From NCBI GenBank assembly GCA_030642585.1, contig DAOWNN010000167.1, forward strand, positions 1 through 5,574: 5,574 bases of DNA, in the 5' to 3' direction. A model generated the notes under the pieces. The model was not told where the DNA came from. It saw nothing but the letters and a program-made list of their open reading frames with translations, and did not search any database. This document shows, piece by piece, positions 1-5,574 of this stretch (position 1 is its first letter; each line of letters opens with the position of its first letter). This DNA is from Bacteroidota bacterium (lineage in GTDB: Bacteria; Bacteroidota; Bacteroidia; Bacteroidales; VadinHA17). Position numbers and translations under genes: made by a program.

Positions 1-567
1 CCCTCTGCTGCGCAAATTATTCCGGATGTGACAGATACAACTCTGGCAGCATTTATTAAGGATATCAGTCTTTCCGCAAATGCTTATTTAACGGGAGATA
101 TCAACTGGACTATTAATTTTGGTGGAGGGAGCTTCAGTGTACCCCAGGGGGTTTCAAAAATAGCTCAAGCCATGGATGGGGGAGAAAATGAAATTCACCT
201 AACAATAAGCAGGGGAGGAGGAGATTGTCCTCAATTTGACCAGACCGACCTGATTAATGTTGTAGTTCAGGAGGATCCGTTTATTTCAAAGGGAATGTCT
301 CCTGAAGATAAAACAGGCGGGAATGACTACTTTTATATAGAAAATATTGGAAATATTGAGAATGAGCTCACAATTTTTAACAAATTGGGATCAGTTTTGT
401 TTCAAATCGAAAATTATAGTTGTTCAATGGTAGATGATTCAAATTGCTGGGATGGCAGGGATAAGAGTAACAATCCTTTGCCCGATGGAACTTATTATTA
501 TGTTCTTAAAATAAAAGGAAGTAATCCGCAAACAGTTTCAGGTTACTTCGTAATTAAAGGAAATTAG
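1..567 (+). CDS. C-terminal part of a large secreted protein with Ig-like module and CHU_C type B T9SS sorting domain (5' end outside window)
   Basis: The reading frame is open from the left edge (188 codons, then TAG at 565-567), so this is a 3' fragment. The GTG at 28 is an internal Val codon, not a start. Residues 1-94 look like one module of the Ig/PKD-like repeats common in giant Bacteroidetes adhesins: a W-T-I strand near residue 36, a GGG turn, a G-x-N turn near 61, a T-I-S strand, then a Cys at 76. Residues from about 95 to 188 fit the gliding-motility-associated C-terminal domain (CHU_C, TIGR04131/PF13585): NDYFYIENI at 108-116, LTIFNKLG at 123-130, WDG at 150-152, LPDGTYYYVLKI near 160-171, and a terminal SGYFVIKGN. 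In known systems this domain directs export through the T9SS and works with a PorP/SprF-like protein, which is exactly the next gene, 1 nt downstream. The protein is probably cell-surface or released. The nature of the N-terminal region, and so the ligand or function, cannot be seen. Two Cys (141 and 149) flank an insertion just before WDG. Confidence 0.9.
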   Translation, partial: PSAAQIIPDVTDTTLAAFIKDISLSANAYLTGDINWTINFGGGSFSVPQGVSKIAQAMDGGENEIHLTISRGGGDCPQFDQTDLINVVVQEDPFISKGMSPEDKTGGNDYFYIENIGNIENELTIFNKLGSVLFQIENYSCSMVDDSNCWDGRDKSNNPLPDGTYYYVLKIKGSNPQTVSGYFVIKGN

Positions 568-571
568 TTTG
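556..571 (+). promoter_or_regulatory. Shine-Dalgarno-like AAAGGA and TTG start of the PorP/SprF gene
   Basis: AAAGGA lies at 556-561, inside the last codons of the upstream gene, 7 nt before the TTG at 569-571. In this frame there is a TAA at 551-553, and no ATG or GTG lies between it and 569. The next ATG (608, codon 14) would remove the basic N-region and half of the signal peptide. TTG is therefore the only sensible start. Shine-Dalgarno use is rare in Bacteroidetes, so whether AAAGGA acts as one is uncertain; reinitiation after the stop at 567 could do the same job. Confidence 0.45.
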
Positions 572-1531
572 AGAAAAGCCAGGTACATACTATTCTTCTT
601 TTTATTAATGTTGTATGCATTTAGTCATGCTCAACAAAATGACCTTTCGTACAGTCAGTACTGGATCAATGGCCTTGCTATTAATCCTGCTTATTCAGGA
701 AGTAGAGAGGTTTTTAATATTACCATGCTTTACCAGAAAAAATGGTCTGGAATTGAAGGTGCCCCGACAAACATGACCTTTAGTGCTCACGCTCCTTTGA
801 AAAATGAAAAACTGGCTCTTGGTCTGTTTATTATGAACCAGAGTTATGGCGTGTCAAAGAACACACAGATGTATTTAAATTATGCCTACCGGGTTCAGTT
901 AGGAGGAGGAAAACTTTCTCTGGGCCTGAAGGCTGGTGTATCTATGATAAATGAGGATTTAGGGAGCTTGTTATCGGGCCTTGTAGATCAAACTGATCCG
1001 GTTTTTACACAGGTAGAAGAAAAGCGGGTTCAACCGGGTATAGGCTTTGGAGTTTATTATTATACCCCCAGATTTTTTGTGGGCGCTTCTGTACCAGATA
1101 TGCTAAACTATGGCCTTAATATTATTGATTCTGTGAGCACCAAATATGAAGGATCATTGAGTCCGTCTAATTATACCTACATGTTGACCGCTGGTGTATT
1201 AATTGGGAAATCGGCATCATTTAAGTGGAAACCTTCTTTTTTGGTTAGCTACAGAACCGATTATGATGCACTGCGATATGATATAAACAGCAGTTTTATA
1301 TTGCTTGATAATAGATTTTGGATTGGAGTATCTTATAGATCCGGCGGTTCTTATCCGAACCCGGTAATAGTTGGAAATATTGAATTGCATATAAACAGGC
1401 AGTTTATGCTGGGTTATGCCTATGATTATTCTCTTGGCGGATTAAATTCCGCTATGAATGGAATACATGAAATAATTCTCAGGTATGAGTTTGGATATAA
1501 AATTGAGGCTTTAAATCCCAGATTTTTCTAG
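569..1531 (+). CDS. PorP/SprF family type IX secretion system outer-membrane protein
   Basis: This complete gene encodes 320 aa, the usual length for the family (about 300-340). The signal peptide is MRKARYILFFFLLMLYAFSHA, with likely cleavage SHA|QQ after residue 21. The family hallmark follows at once: YSQYWINGLAINPAYSGS (28-45), then YQKKWSGIEGAPTNMTFSAHAPL (55-77). The rest is alternating beta strands, for example LALGLFIMNQSYGV, KLSLGLKAGVSM, GIGFGVYYYTPRFFVGASVPD, SFLVSYRTDYD, FWIGVSYR and FMLGYAYDYSLGG. It ends in an aromatic terminus (NPRFF), as expected of an outer-membrane beta-barrel. SprF of Flavobacterium johnsoniae is needed for secretion of the adhesin SprB, and type B (CHU_C) cargo genes are typically followed by such a partner. 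Here the CHU_C gene ends 1 nt upstream, so this is most likely its dedicated outer-membrane partner. It is one of a multi-paralogue family, so I give no porP or sprF symbol. Translation starts at TTG (see the separate entry). Confidence 0.93.
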   Translation: MRKARYILFFFLLMLYAFSHAQQNDLSYSQYWINGLAINPAYSGSREVFNITMLYQKKWSGIEGAPTNMTFSAHAPLKNEKLALGLFIMNQSYGVSKNTQMYLNYAYRVQLGGGKLSLGLKAGVSMINEDLGSLLSGLVDQTDPVFTQVEEKRVQPGIGFGVYYYTPRFFVGASVPDMLNYGLNIIDSVSTKYEGSLSPSNYTYMLTAGVLIGKSASFKWKPSFLVSYRTDYDALRYDINSSFILLDNRFWIGVSYRSGGSYPNPVIVGNIELHINRQFMLGYAYDYSLGGLNSAMNGIHEIILRYEFGYKIEALNPRFF

Positions 1532-1532
1532 T

Positions 1533-2963
1533 ATGAGCAGAATTGGAAAATATATACTTGTTGGATTTCTTTTACTTGCAGCTGACTTTGTTCTTGCACA
1601 GGATCTCTACAGGGTAAAACTATTGCCTTTCAGTTCAAGAGTTTATAACGATTTTGCTCCTGTAGTTTTCGAAAATGGCCTGATTTTTTGTTCCGACAGG
1701 AAAAATAATGTCCTGGTTGATTACAAGGCCTCTGACAACAGCCGGCTTTTAAATATGTTTATGGTGGAAAGAAAGGATAGTTTGAAATGGGGCTCCCCGA
1801 AGATATTATCAAAAGAATTAAGCAGTATTTTTAATGAAGGACCTTCAACATATAATGAGGAAACTAAAACTCTCTTTTTCACACGTAATTTATCTACAGA
1901 CAAGAAGGGGAAAAGTAAGGATAATAACTATGGATTGTTTTATTCCCGCTATAATGGCTCAAAGTGGGTAAATATACGCACTTTTGAACACAATGATCCC
2001 TCTTATAAAATAGCACATCCAAGTTTGAGCAGTGATGGTAAAACATTGTATTTTTCTTCAGATATGCCGGGAGGATATGGCAAATCTGATATATACCTGA
2101 GCCGTCTGGTTAGAAGCAGATGGACAAGCCCGGAAAACCTTGGGCCTGAGATCAATACTGCCGAATCAGAACTTTATCCTTTTATTCTTTCTGATGAGAT
2201 CTTCTATTTTTCATCTGACAGGGCTGGTTCTATGGGAGGATTGGATATATACACAAGTGTTTATTCTAATGGAGGATGGACTTCTCCAAATGCTCTTGAA
2301 GCCCCGATTAACAGCAAAGATGATGATTTTGGCTTTATTTCTAACAATACTGCTTCTTCCGGATATTTTTCCTCCAACCGGAATAAGGTGGATGATATTT
2401 ATTCTTTTGAATCAAATGTGCCATTAATGGTCGGTTGCCAGGAGCAAAAAGAAAATAAGTATTGTTATATATTTTATGACAGGCAAATGTCAGATTTAGA
2501 TTCAGTTCCGAACTTGATATTTAGCTGGGACCTTGGTGACGGAACCATACTGGATGGAGTTAAAGTTCGACATTGTTATGAAAAGCCCGGAGTTTATGAT
2601 ATACGCCTTGATGTAAGGGATACTCTAACCACTCAGGAGACATACCTGGAACAATCTTACAGTCTTGTGGAGGCCAAAGCAAGAAAACAAGTTTATATTC
2701 AGACAGTAGATACTTGCTATGCCGGAACTGAACTAAAACTGAGTACCGAGGGGACCTATCTGCCAGGAGTGGAAATTGCCGAGTATTTCTGGGATTTTGA
2801 TAATGGGGCAAGATCAAAACGTAAAGATCCTAAATGTGTTTTTCAGGCCGCTGGAACCTATATGATTCGCCTTTTAATAAAAAGTTCTCAGGATAAGTTT
2901 GGTGAGGTAGAGGAGTTTTGTAGCTATAAAAATATTATAGTTCTTGAGCCTAAGCAGGAATGA
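1533..2963 (+). CDS. Secreted/periplasmic PD40 beta-propeller protein with two C-terminal PKD domains
   Basis: This complete gene encodes 476 aa and starts with ATG 1 nt after the PorP/SprF stop. The signal peptide covers residues 1-22 (cleavage VLA|QD), with no lipobox Cys. About residues 36-292 form a WD40-like PD40 propeller with five visible blade motifs: LIFCSDRKN (50-58), LFFTRN (114-119), LYFSSDMPGGYGKSDIY (172-188), FYFSSDRAGSMGGLDIY (224-240) and YFSSNRNKVDDIY (278-290). Two PKD domains follow. One has FSWDLGDG (330-337) and HCYEKPGVYDIRLDV (347-361). The other has YFWDFDNG (418-425) and FQAAGTYMIRLLI (437-449). Genes next to PorP/SprF often encode PorE-like proteins (PD40 plus a C-terminal OmpA peptidoglycan-binding domain). 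This one stops after the second PKD with no OmpA domain. Its place in the cassette suggests an envelope accessory role in export or attachment of the upstream cargo, which is inference. No catalytic residues are evident. Cysteines occur at 53, 302, 311, 348, 395, 435 and 463, several of them in or near the PKD region. Confidence 0.88.
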   Translation: MSRIGKYILVGFLLLAADFVLAQDLYRVKLLPFSSRVYNDFAPVVFENGLIFCSDRKNNVLVDYKASDNSRLLNMFMVERKDSLKWGSPKILSKELSSIFNEGPSTYNEETKTLFFTRNLSTDKKGKSKDNNYGLFYSRYNGSKWVNIRTFEHNDPSYKIAHPSLSSDGKTLYFSSDMPGGYGKSDIYLSRLVRSRWTSPENLGPEINTAESELYPFILSDEIFYFSSDRAGSMGGLDIYTSVYSNGGWTSPNALEAPINSKDDDFGFISNNTASSGYFSSNRNKVDDIYSFESNVPLMVGCQEQKENKYCYIFYDRQMSDLDSVPNLIFSWDLGDGTILDGVKVRHCYEKPGVYDIRLDVRDTLTTQETYLEQSYSLVEAKARKQVYIQTVDTCYAGTELKLSTEGTYLPGVEIAEYFWDFDNGARSKRKDPKCVFQAAGTYMIRLLIKSSQDKFGEVEEFCSYKNIIVLEPKQE

Positions 2964-2971
2964 TAAATTTG
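2944..2971 (+). promoter_or_regulatory. Candidate Bacteroidetes promoter (TTG, 17 nt, TAAATTTG)
   Basis: TAAATTTG at 2964-2971 is an exact match to the Bacteroidetes -7 consensus TAnnTTTG and begins directly after the TGA of the PD40-PKD gene. A TTG at 2944-2946 sits 17 nt upstream, within the spacing reported for the -33 element. Transcription would start near 2976-2980, giving a leader of about 50 nt before the ATG at 3028. It lies in the only sizeable spacer of the window, where a second transcription unit (acidic protein plus sensor) would begin. The motif is short and AT-rich, so a chance match is possible. Confidence 0.45.
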
Positions 2972-2974
2972 TTT

Positions 2975-2997
2975 GTGCCAGGCAATAATAGAGGCAC
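2975..2997 (+). other. Small inverted repeat (GTGCC / GGCAC) in the spacer
   Basis: GTGCC at 2975-2979 can pair with GGCAC at 2993-2997 around a 13-nt loop. The nested TGCCAGGCA (2976-2984) is itself a palindrome centred on A. There is no T-run after the right arm, so it is not a standard intrinsic terminator. If the promoter at 2944-2971 is real, the stem would lie at the very 5' end of the transcript and could stabilise it. The palindrome could instead be a small operator. It could also be chance. Confidence 0.25.
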
Positions 2998-3027
2998 GCT
3001 ATTTGAATGATTGAAGTAAATGATAGT

Positions 3028-4002
3028 ATGATAAAATATATACAAATAATTATTATCCACTTAGCTTTTGTTACAGGCTTATTTGCCCAGCCGGTTCCGG
3101 CTCAGGATGAAAATATACCCCACCTTGTGACTTTTGGGAATGAGGCAGAAACTTCCTGGGGGGATGATGACTTTTGCCAGGTTTTCTTTTTCCTTATCCC
3201 AACGGAATTTGAAGATCCTGTTTATATTAAAGTATTTGATCCGGATTGTGGTGGTGAAATAGATGAAATCAATGGGATTTTTAATACTACAACTGAATTT
3301 TCAGTATATGGGGGTGCCACATGCTGGACTGAGGATGATGCCAGGGGGACTGAACCAATAGGTAATTATAAGAGTGGAAACCTGCTGGCATCCAGGAAAT
3401 TTGGGGTTGACCCCGAATATGATGAGGATTGGTATACATTTGGCCCATTTAACCCAAAAGAAGGTGAATTTTCAAAAGATTTTCAAGGTTATGTTTTTAA
3501 AATGATAACTGAAGGACTGGATGGAGATGACGGGAATCTTTACCAGTATTACCTTAGTACCGATGCTGATTTTAATGTGCCAATTGAGGGAGGCAAAGCC
3601 TTTACCTATGAGTATACATTCAGGATGTGGAATACTTCAGAAAATGTTTCTCATATATATCCTTACGTTGAAGAAGGTACCGTTTCAGTGCGGCAATGGA
3701 ATTTTGATTGGGATAGCGATGGCGGAATCCATGCGCTTTCAGTCGTAAGAATTTTTAAAGGAAATAAGGTTTCAGCAGAAGATGTATGGGCCGATAGCGA
3801 ATTTAGTATCAATCCTGCCGAAATTGGCAAATCCCTTGATTTCAGATTTGTGAAAAAGCAATCTCCCACTGTTATCAATAATAATGTGGTTATTTCTGTG
3901 CAAAATCAGTTTGGTGAGGCAATGCCCTTTTTCAATATTCCCATTGGGGGTGTTCCTAAATATCAGCCAATGATCACAATTGAGGAGGAGAAAGAAGAAT
4001 AG
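3028..4002 (+). CDS. Secreted acidic beta-rich protein of unknown function
   Basis: I place the start at the ATG at 3028 (324 aa), because MIKYIQIIIIHLAFVTGLFA is then a compact signal peptide with Lys at position 3. The upstream in-frame ATG at 3007 would add seven residues including two acidic ones. Cleavage is likely at LFA|QP or, five residues on, VPA|QD. I cannot name a family with confidence. The mature protein is rich in Asp, Glu, Gly and aromatics. It has recognisable segments: LVTFGNEAETSWGDDDF (33-49), VYIKVFDPDCGGEIDEING (65-83), FSVYGGATCW (91-100), WYTFGPFNP (135-143) and a D-x-D-x-D-G loop, DWDSDG (227-232), of the type that binds Ca2+. Three Cys are at 50, 74 and 99. The C-terminus is very acidic (EEEKEE). 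No CHU_C or other T9SS tail, lipobox or OmpA domain is present, so it is probably periplasmic. Segments such as the YGG and FGPFNP stretches remind me of N-terminal regions of some Bacteroidetes OmpA-family proteins, but this is unverified. It lies between the T9SS cassette and a sensor gene. Confidence 0.8.
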   Translation: MIKYIQIIIIHLAFVTGLFAQPVPAQDENIPHLVTFGNEAETSWGDDDFCQVFFFLIPTEFEDPVYIKVFDPDCGGEIDEINGIFNTTTEFSVYGGATCWTEDDARGTEPIGNYKSGNLLASRKFGVDPEYDEDWYTFGPFNPKEGEFSKDFQGYVFKMITEGLDGDDGNLYQYYLSTDADFNVPIEGGKAFTYEYTFRMWNTSENVSHIYPYVEEGTVSVRQWNFDWDSDGGIHALSVVRIFKGNKVSAEDVWADSEFSINPAEIGKSLDFRFVKKQSPTVINNNVVISVQNQFGEAMPFFNIPIGGVPKYQPMITIEEEKEE

Positions 4003-4018
4003 CAAAAAAATTTAAACT
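4003..4018 (+). promoter_or_regulatory. A-rich 16-nt leader before the sensor gene
   Basis: The whole space between the TAG at 4000-4002 and the ATG at 4019 is 16 nt, with runs of seven A and then three A. It has no Shine-Dalgarno sequence; the AGGAGG at about 3983-3988 is more than 25 nt from the ATG, too far to serve. A-rich, SD-less leaders are the usual Bacteroidetes arrangement for translation initiation. There is no room for a separate promoter here, so the sensor is probably cotranscribed with the gene at 3028. Confidence 0.4.
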
Positions 4019-5574
4019 ATGAACCCTAAGCCTGCCAGGTATCTGTGTGCTTTTTTTATGATATTATTTGGGTATTTTGGAATTTCACATGCCCAGGACT
4101 TTCATTTGAAGAATTATAGTACAGAGGATGGCCTGAGCAACAGGTTTATCTATACCATTAATCAGGATCAATCAGGGTATTTATGGATTGGAACCGGATC
4201 GGGACTAAACCGTTTTGATGGCTTTGAATTTCAAACAGACTTCCTGCCAGATTCCTTATCAGAGAGTTTTTTTAATTGTAGTATGAAAGATAGCCTTGGC
4301 TCTCTTTGGTTTGGAAGTAACAATGGTCTTGTTATACAGTATAATGGGCATGATTTTACGAATTATAATCTGAAAGAATACACCACAGGAGCAATAACGG
4401 GCTTGATCGAGGGCCAGGATGAAACTATAATTGTATCCACACAGAATGGGACAATCATAAAGATTGATCCAATTAATCCTAATAATACAATTTATCATCA
4501 ACTTGAAGTTGGATTAATCTTTTCTATTGGGACAGATCCAAATGGCAGACTGTTAGTGGGCACAAATGATGGTCTTATGCTATATTCGTTTCCGAAAGGA
4601 AATCAGAAGCCTCAATTGATTTCTAAGATTGACCAAATTCCTTCCACAAGGATCAATGTCCTTTATACCGGGCCTTTTTCAAAAAAACTATTTGTAGGGA
4701 CCGAGGATAAGGGCCTTTATTTTTTAAAATCCGGAACTCAAACCGATCATTTTGATGTATTCAATCTAAGCCGGGATATTAATTTGAAACGACCAAATAT
4801 TCGTTCCATTTTTGAAACAAAGCGAGGCGAACTATGGGTGAGTACATTTAGATCGGGAGTTATAAAATTGTATCTGGATGATAGCCAGGAAAAAGTTCTG
4901 GACTATCAATTGTTTAATACTAAGAATGGACTGATCAACAATACCACTCAGGTTGTATTTCAGGATTTTGAAAAAAATATTTGGATTGGTACAGCCGGCA
5001 AGGGCTTATCAATTCTTATGGATGAAGCCTTTACTTTCCTGAGTACTGATAAAGATATGCCCGGAAATAGCATTAGTTCAATTGCATCTGATGAGTCAAA
5101 GTACTATTTTGCCGGTGAAAAAGGGATTGTGGCTTTCGATAATAAAAGTTTGCAAATTGTCAGGTCTTTTGGAAAAAATAATGGTTTGCCTGCTGATCAG
5201 TTAACTTCGCTTGCACTGGATGGTGAAAATCTTTGGGTTGGCACAAAAAAAAGTGGTTTGTATCTTCTATCATTAATATCCGGAAGAGCTAATCCTTTCT
5301 TCGTCTCAAATGATGACAATGAGAAGTCAATAAATCATATTATTTGTGAAGATGAAAAATTGTGGCTTGCTACAAATAATGGTATTTTCTTATTTGATCT
5401 TGCCTCAGGCAGTCGTAAACATTTTTCTACAACCGATGGGCTTCCACACAATAATGTTAGTCACCTTTACATGGATCAGGATGGAAATCTCTGGATTTCT
5501 ACCTTGAGTGATGTTCTTTATTATCTTTCGGGAACCGAAGTGATTCAGTCTAAATTCCCTTCTGCTGGAATCAG
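4019..5574 (+). CDS. Two-component-type sensor with reg_prop beta-propeller (N-terminal part, runs off right edge)
   Basis: An uninterrupted frame of 518 codons runs from the ATG at 4019 to the window end with no stop. The signal peptide ends at SHA|QD (residue 25). The mature start (NYSTEDGLSN, 32-41) is typical of two-component regulator propeller sensors. I count 11 blade-like repeats. Those with a clear LWxGT-type core have Trp at 56 (LWIGTGSGLNRFDG), 97 (LWFGSNNGL), 273, 322 (IWIGTAGKGL), 406 (LWVGTKKSGLYLL), 449 (LWLATNNGIFLFD) and 492 (LWISTLSD). Degenerate blades lie near 138, 179, 225 and 363. Known members carry about 14 blades (two seven-bladed propellers), then a Y_Y_Y domain, a transmembrane helix, and a histidine kinase (often hybrid with a response regulator and AraC-type HTH) or another output. 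Those parts would begin beyond the edge, so the output type is unknown. The propeller faces the periplasm and binds a ligand in characterised polysaccharide sensors; the ligand here is unknown. It starts 16 nt after the acidic protein, which suggests cotranscription and possibly control of the neighbouring surface-protein genes (inference). Confidence 0.9.
   Translation, partial: MNPKPARYLCAFFMILFGYFGISHAQDFHLKNYSTEDGLSNRFIYTINQDQSGYLWIGTGSGLNRFDGFEFQTDFLPDSLSESFFNCSMKDSLGSLWFGSNNGLVIQYNGHDFTNYNLKEYTTGAITGLIEGQDETIIVSTQNGTIIKIDPINPNNTIYHQLEVGLIFSIGTDPNGRLLVGTNDGLMLYSFPKGNQKPQLISKIDQIPSTRINVLYTGPFSKKLFVGTEDKGLYFLKSGTQTDHFDVFNLSRDINLKRPNIRSIFETKRGELWVSTFRSGVIKLYLDDSQEKVLDYQLFNTKNGLINNTTQVVFQDFEKNIWIGTAGKGLSILMDEAFTFLSTDKDMPGNSISSIASDESKYYFAGEKGIVAFDNKSLQIVRSFGKNNGLPADQLTSLALDGENLWVGTKKSGLYLLSLISGRANPFFVSNDDNEKSINHIICEDEKLWLATNNGIFLFDLASGSRKHFSTTDGLPHNNVSHLYMDQDGNLWISTLSDVLYYLSGTEVIQSKFPSAGI

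Noticed and set aside
28..567. GTG at 28 as the start of a short complete gene
   Set aside because: The frame is open to the left edge without a stop, there is no signal peptide at 28, and the domain content is that of the C-terminal end of a long secreted protein.
2140..2427. Second-frame + strand reading frame of 95 codons
   Set aside because: It lies wholly inside the PD40 propeller coding sequence, which has clear family motifs. Its translation has no recognisable features beyond hydrophobic residues produced by the frame shift.
2894..2901. A second TAnnTTTG match (TAAGTTTG) inside the PD40-PKD gene
   Set aside because: It is within coding sequence, has no TTG at a fitting distance upstream, and is less well placed than the match at 2964.
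2964..3006. Intrinsic terminator after the PD40-PKD gene
   Set aside because: The only stem there (GTGCC/GGCAC) is 5 bp with a large loop and no following T-run.
3521..3748. Second-frame + strand reading frame of 75 codons inside the acidic protein gene
   Set aside because: It is fully internal to a longer frame with a good signal peptide and shows no domain or initiation signal of its own.
1721..4501. Several minus-strand reading frames of 60-85 codons (1721-1903, 2560-2817, 3663-3878, 3772-4005, 4259-4501)
   Set aside because: All are antisense to well-supported genes, are short, and have no recognisable domains. The 4259-4501 frame is antisense to the propeller sensor, whose blades continue through it.
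1..5574. CRISPR array, tRNA, rRNA, insertion sequence or phage genes
   Set aside because: No direct-repeat array, no RNA-gene-like structure and no transposase or integrase motifs are visible. Nearly the whole window is coding on the + strand.

Overview
The window is a piece of a Bacteroidetes (Bacteroidota) chromosome. The signs are an AT-rich sequence, a type IX secretion system (T9SS) C-terminal sorting domain, a PorP/SprF-family protein, a reg_prop propeller sensor, signal peptides that end in Ala-Gln, a TAnnTTTG-type promoter candidate, and mostly no Shine-Dalgarno sequences. The exact genus cannot be read from the sequence. A free-living or marine member of Bacteroidia or Cytophagia/Flavobacteriia would fit.

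All genes are on the + strand and tightly packed. Positions 1-567 are the 3' end of a large secreted, probably adhesin-like protein. It has one Ig-like module followed by a CHU_C (gliding-motility-associated, type B T9SS) C-terminal domain. After 1 nt comes a complete PorP/SprF outer-membrane protein gene (569-1531, TTG start). After another 1 nt comes a secreted or periplasmic PD40 propeller plus two-PKD protein (1533-2963). These three look like one co-translated cassette: the cargo, its dedicated outer-membrane partner, and a periplasmic or peripheral component that resembles a PorE-type protein without the OmpA peptidoglycan-binding end.

A 64-nt spacer (2964-3027) follows. It holds a good Bacteroidetes promoter match and a small hairpin. 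Next is an acidic secreted protein of about 324 aa (3028-4002) that I cannot assign to a named family. Sixteen nt later starts a large propeller sensor (4019 to the right edge) with a signal peptide and at least 11 reg_prop-like blades. Its membrane and output domains lie beyond the window.

The working model, which is inference, is an accessory T9SS surface-protein locus: a type B cargo, its PorP/SprF partner, envelope accessory proteins, and a linked sensor that may control the locus. The components belong largely to known families. The less explored parts are the acidic secreted protein, the OmpA-less PD40-PKD protein and the linkage to the sensor.
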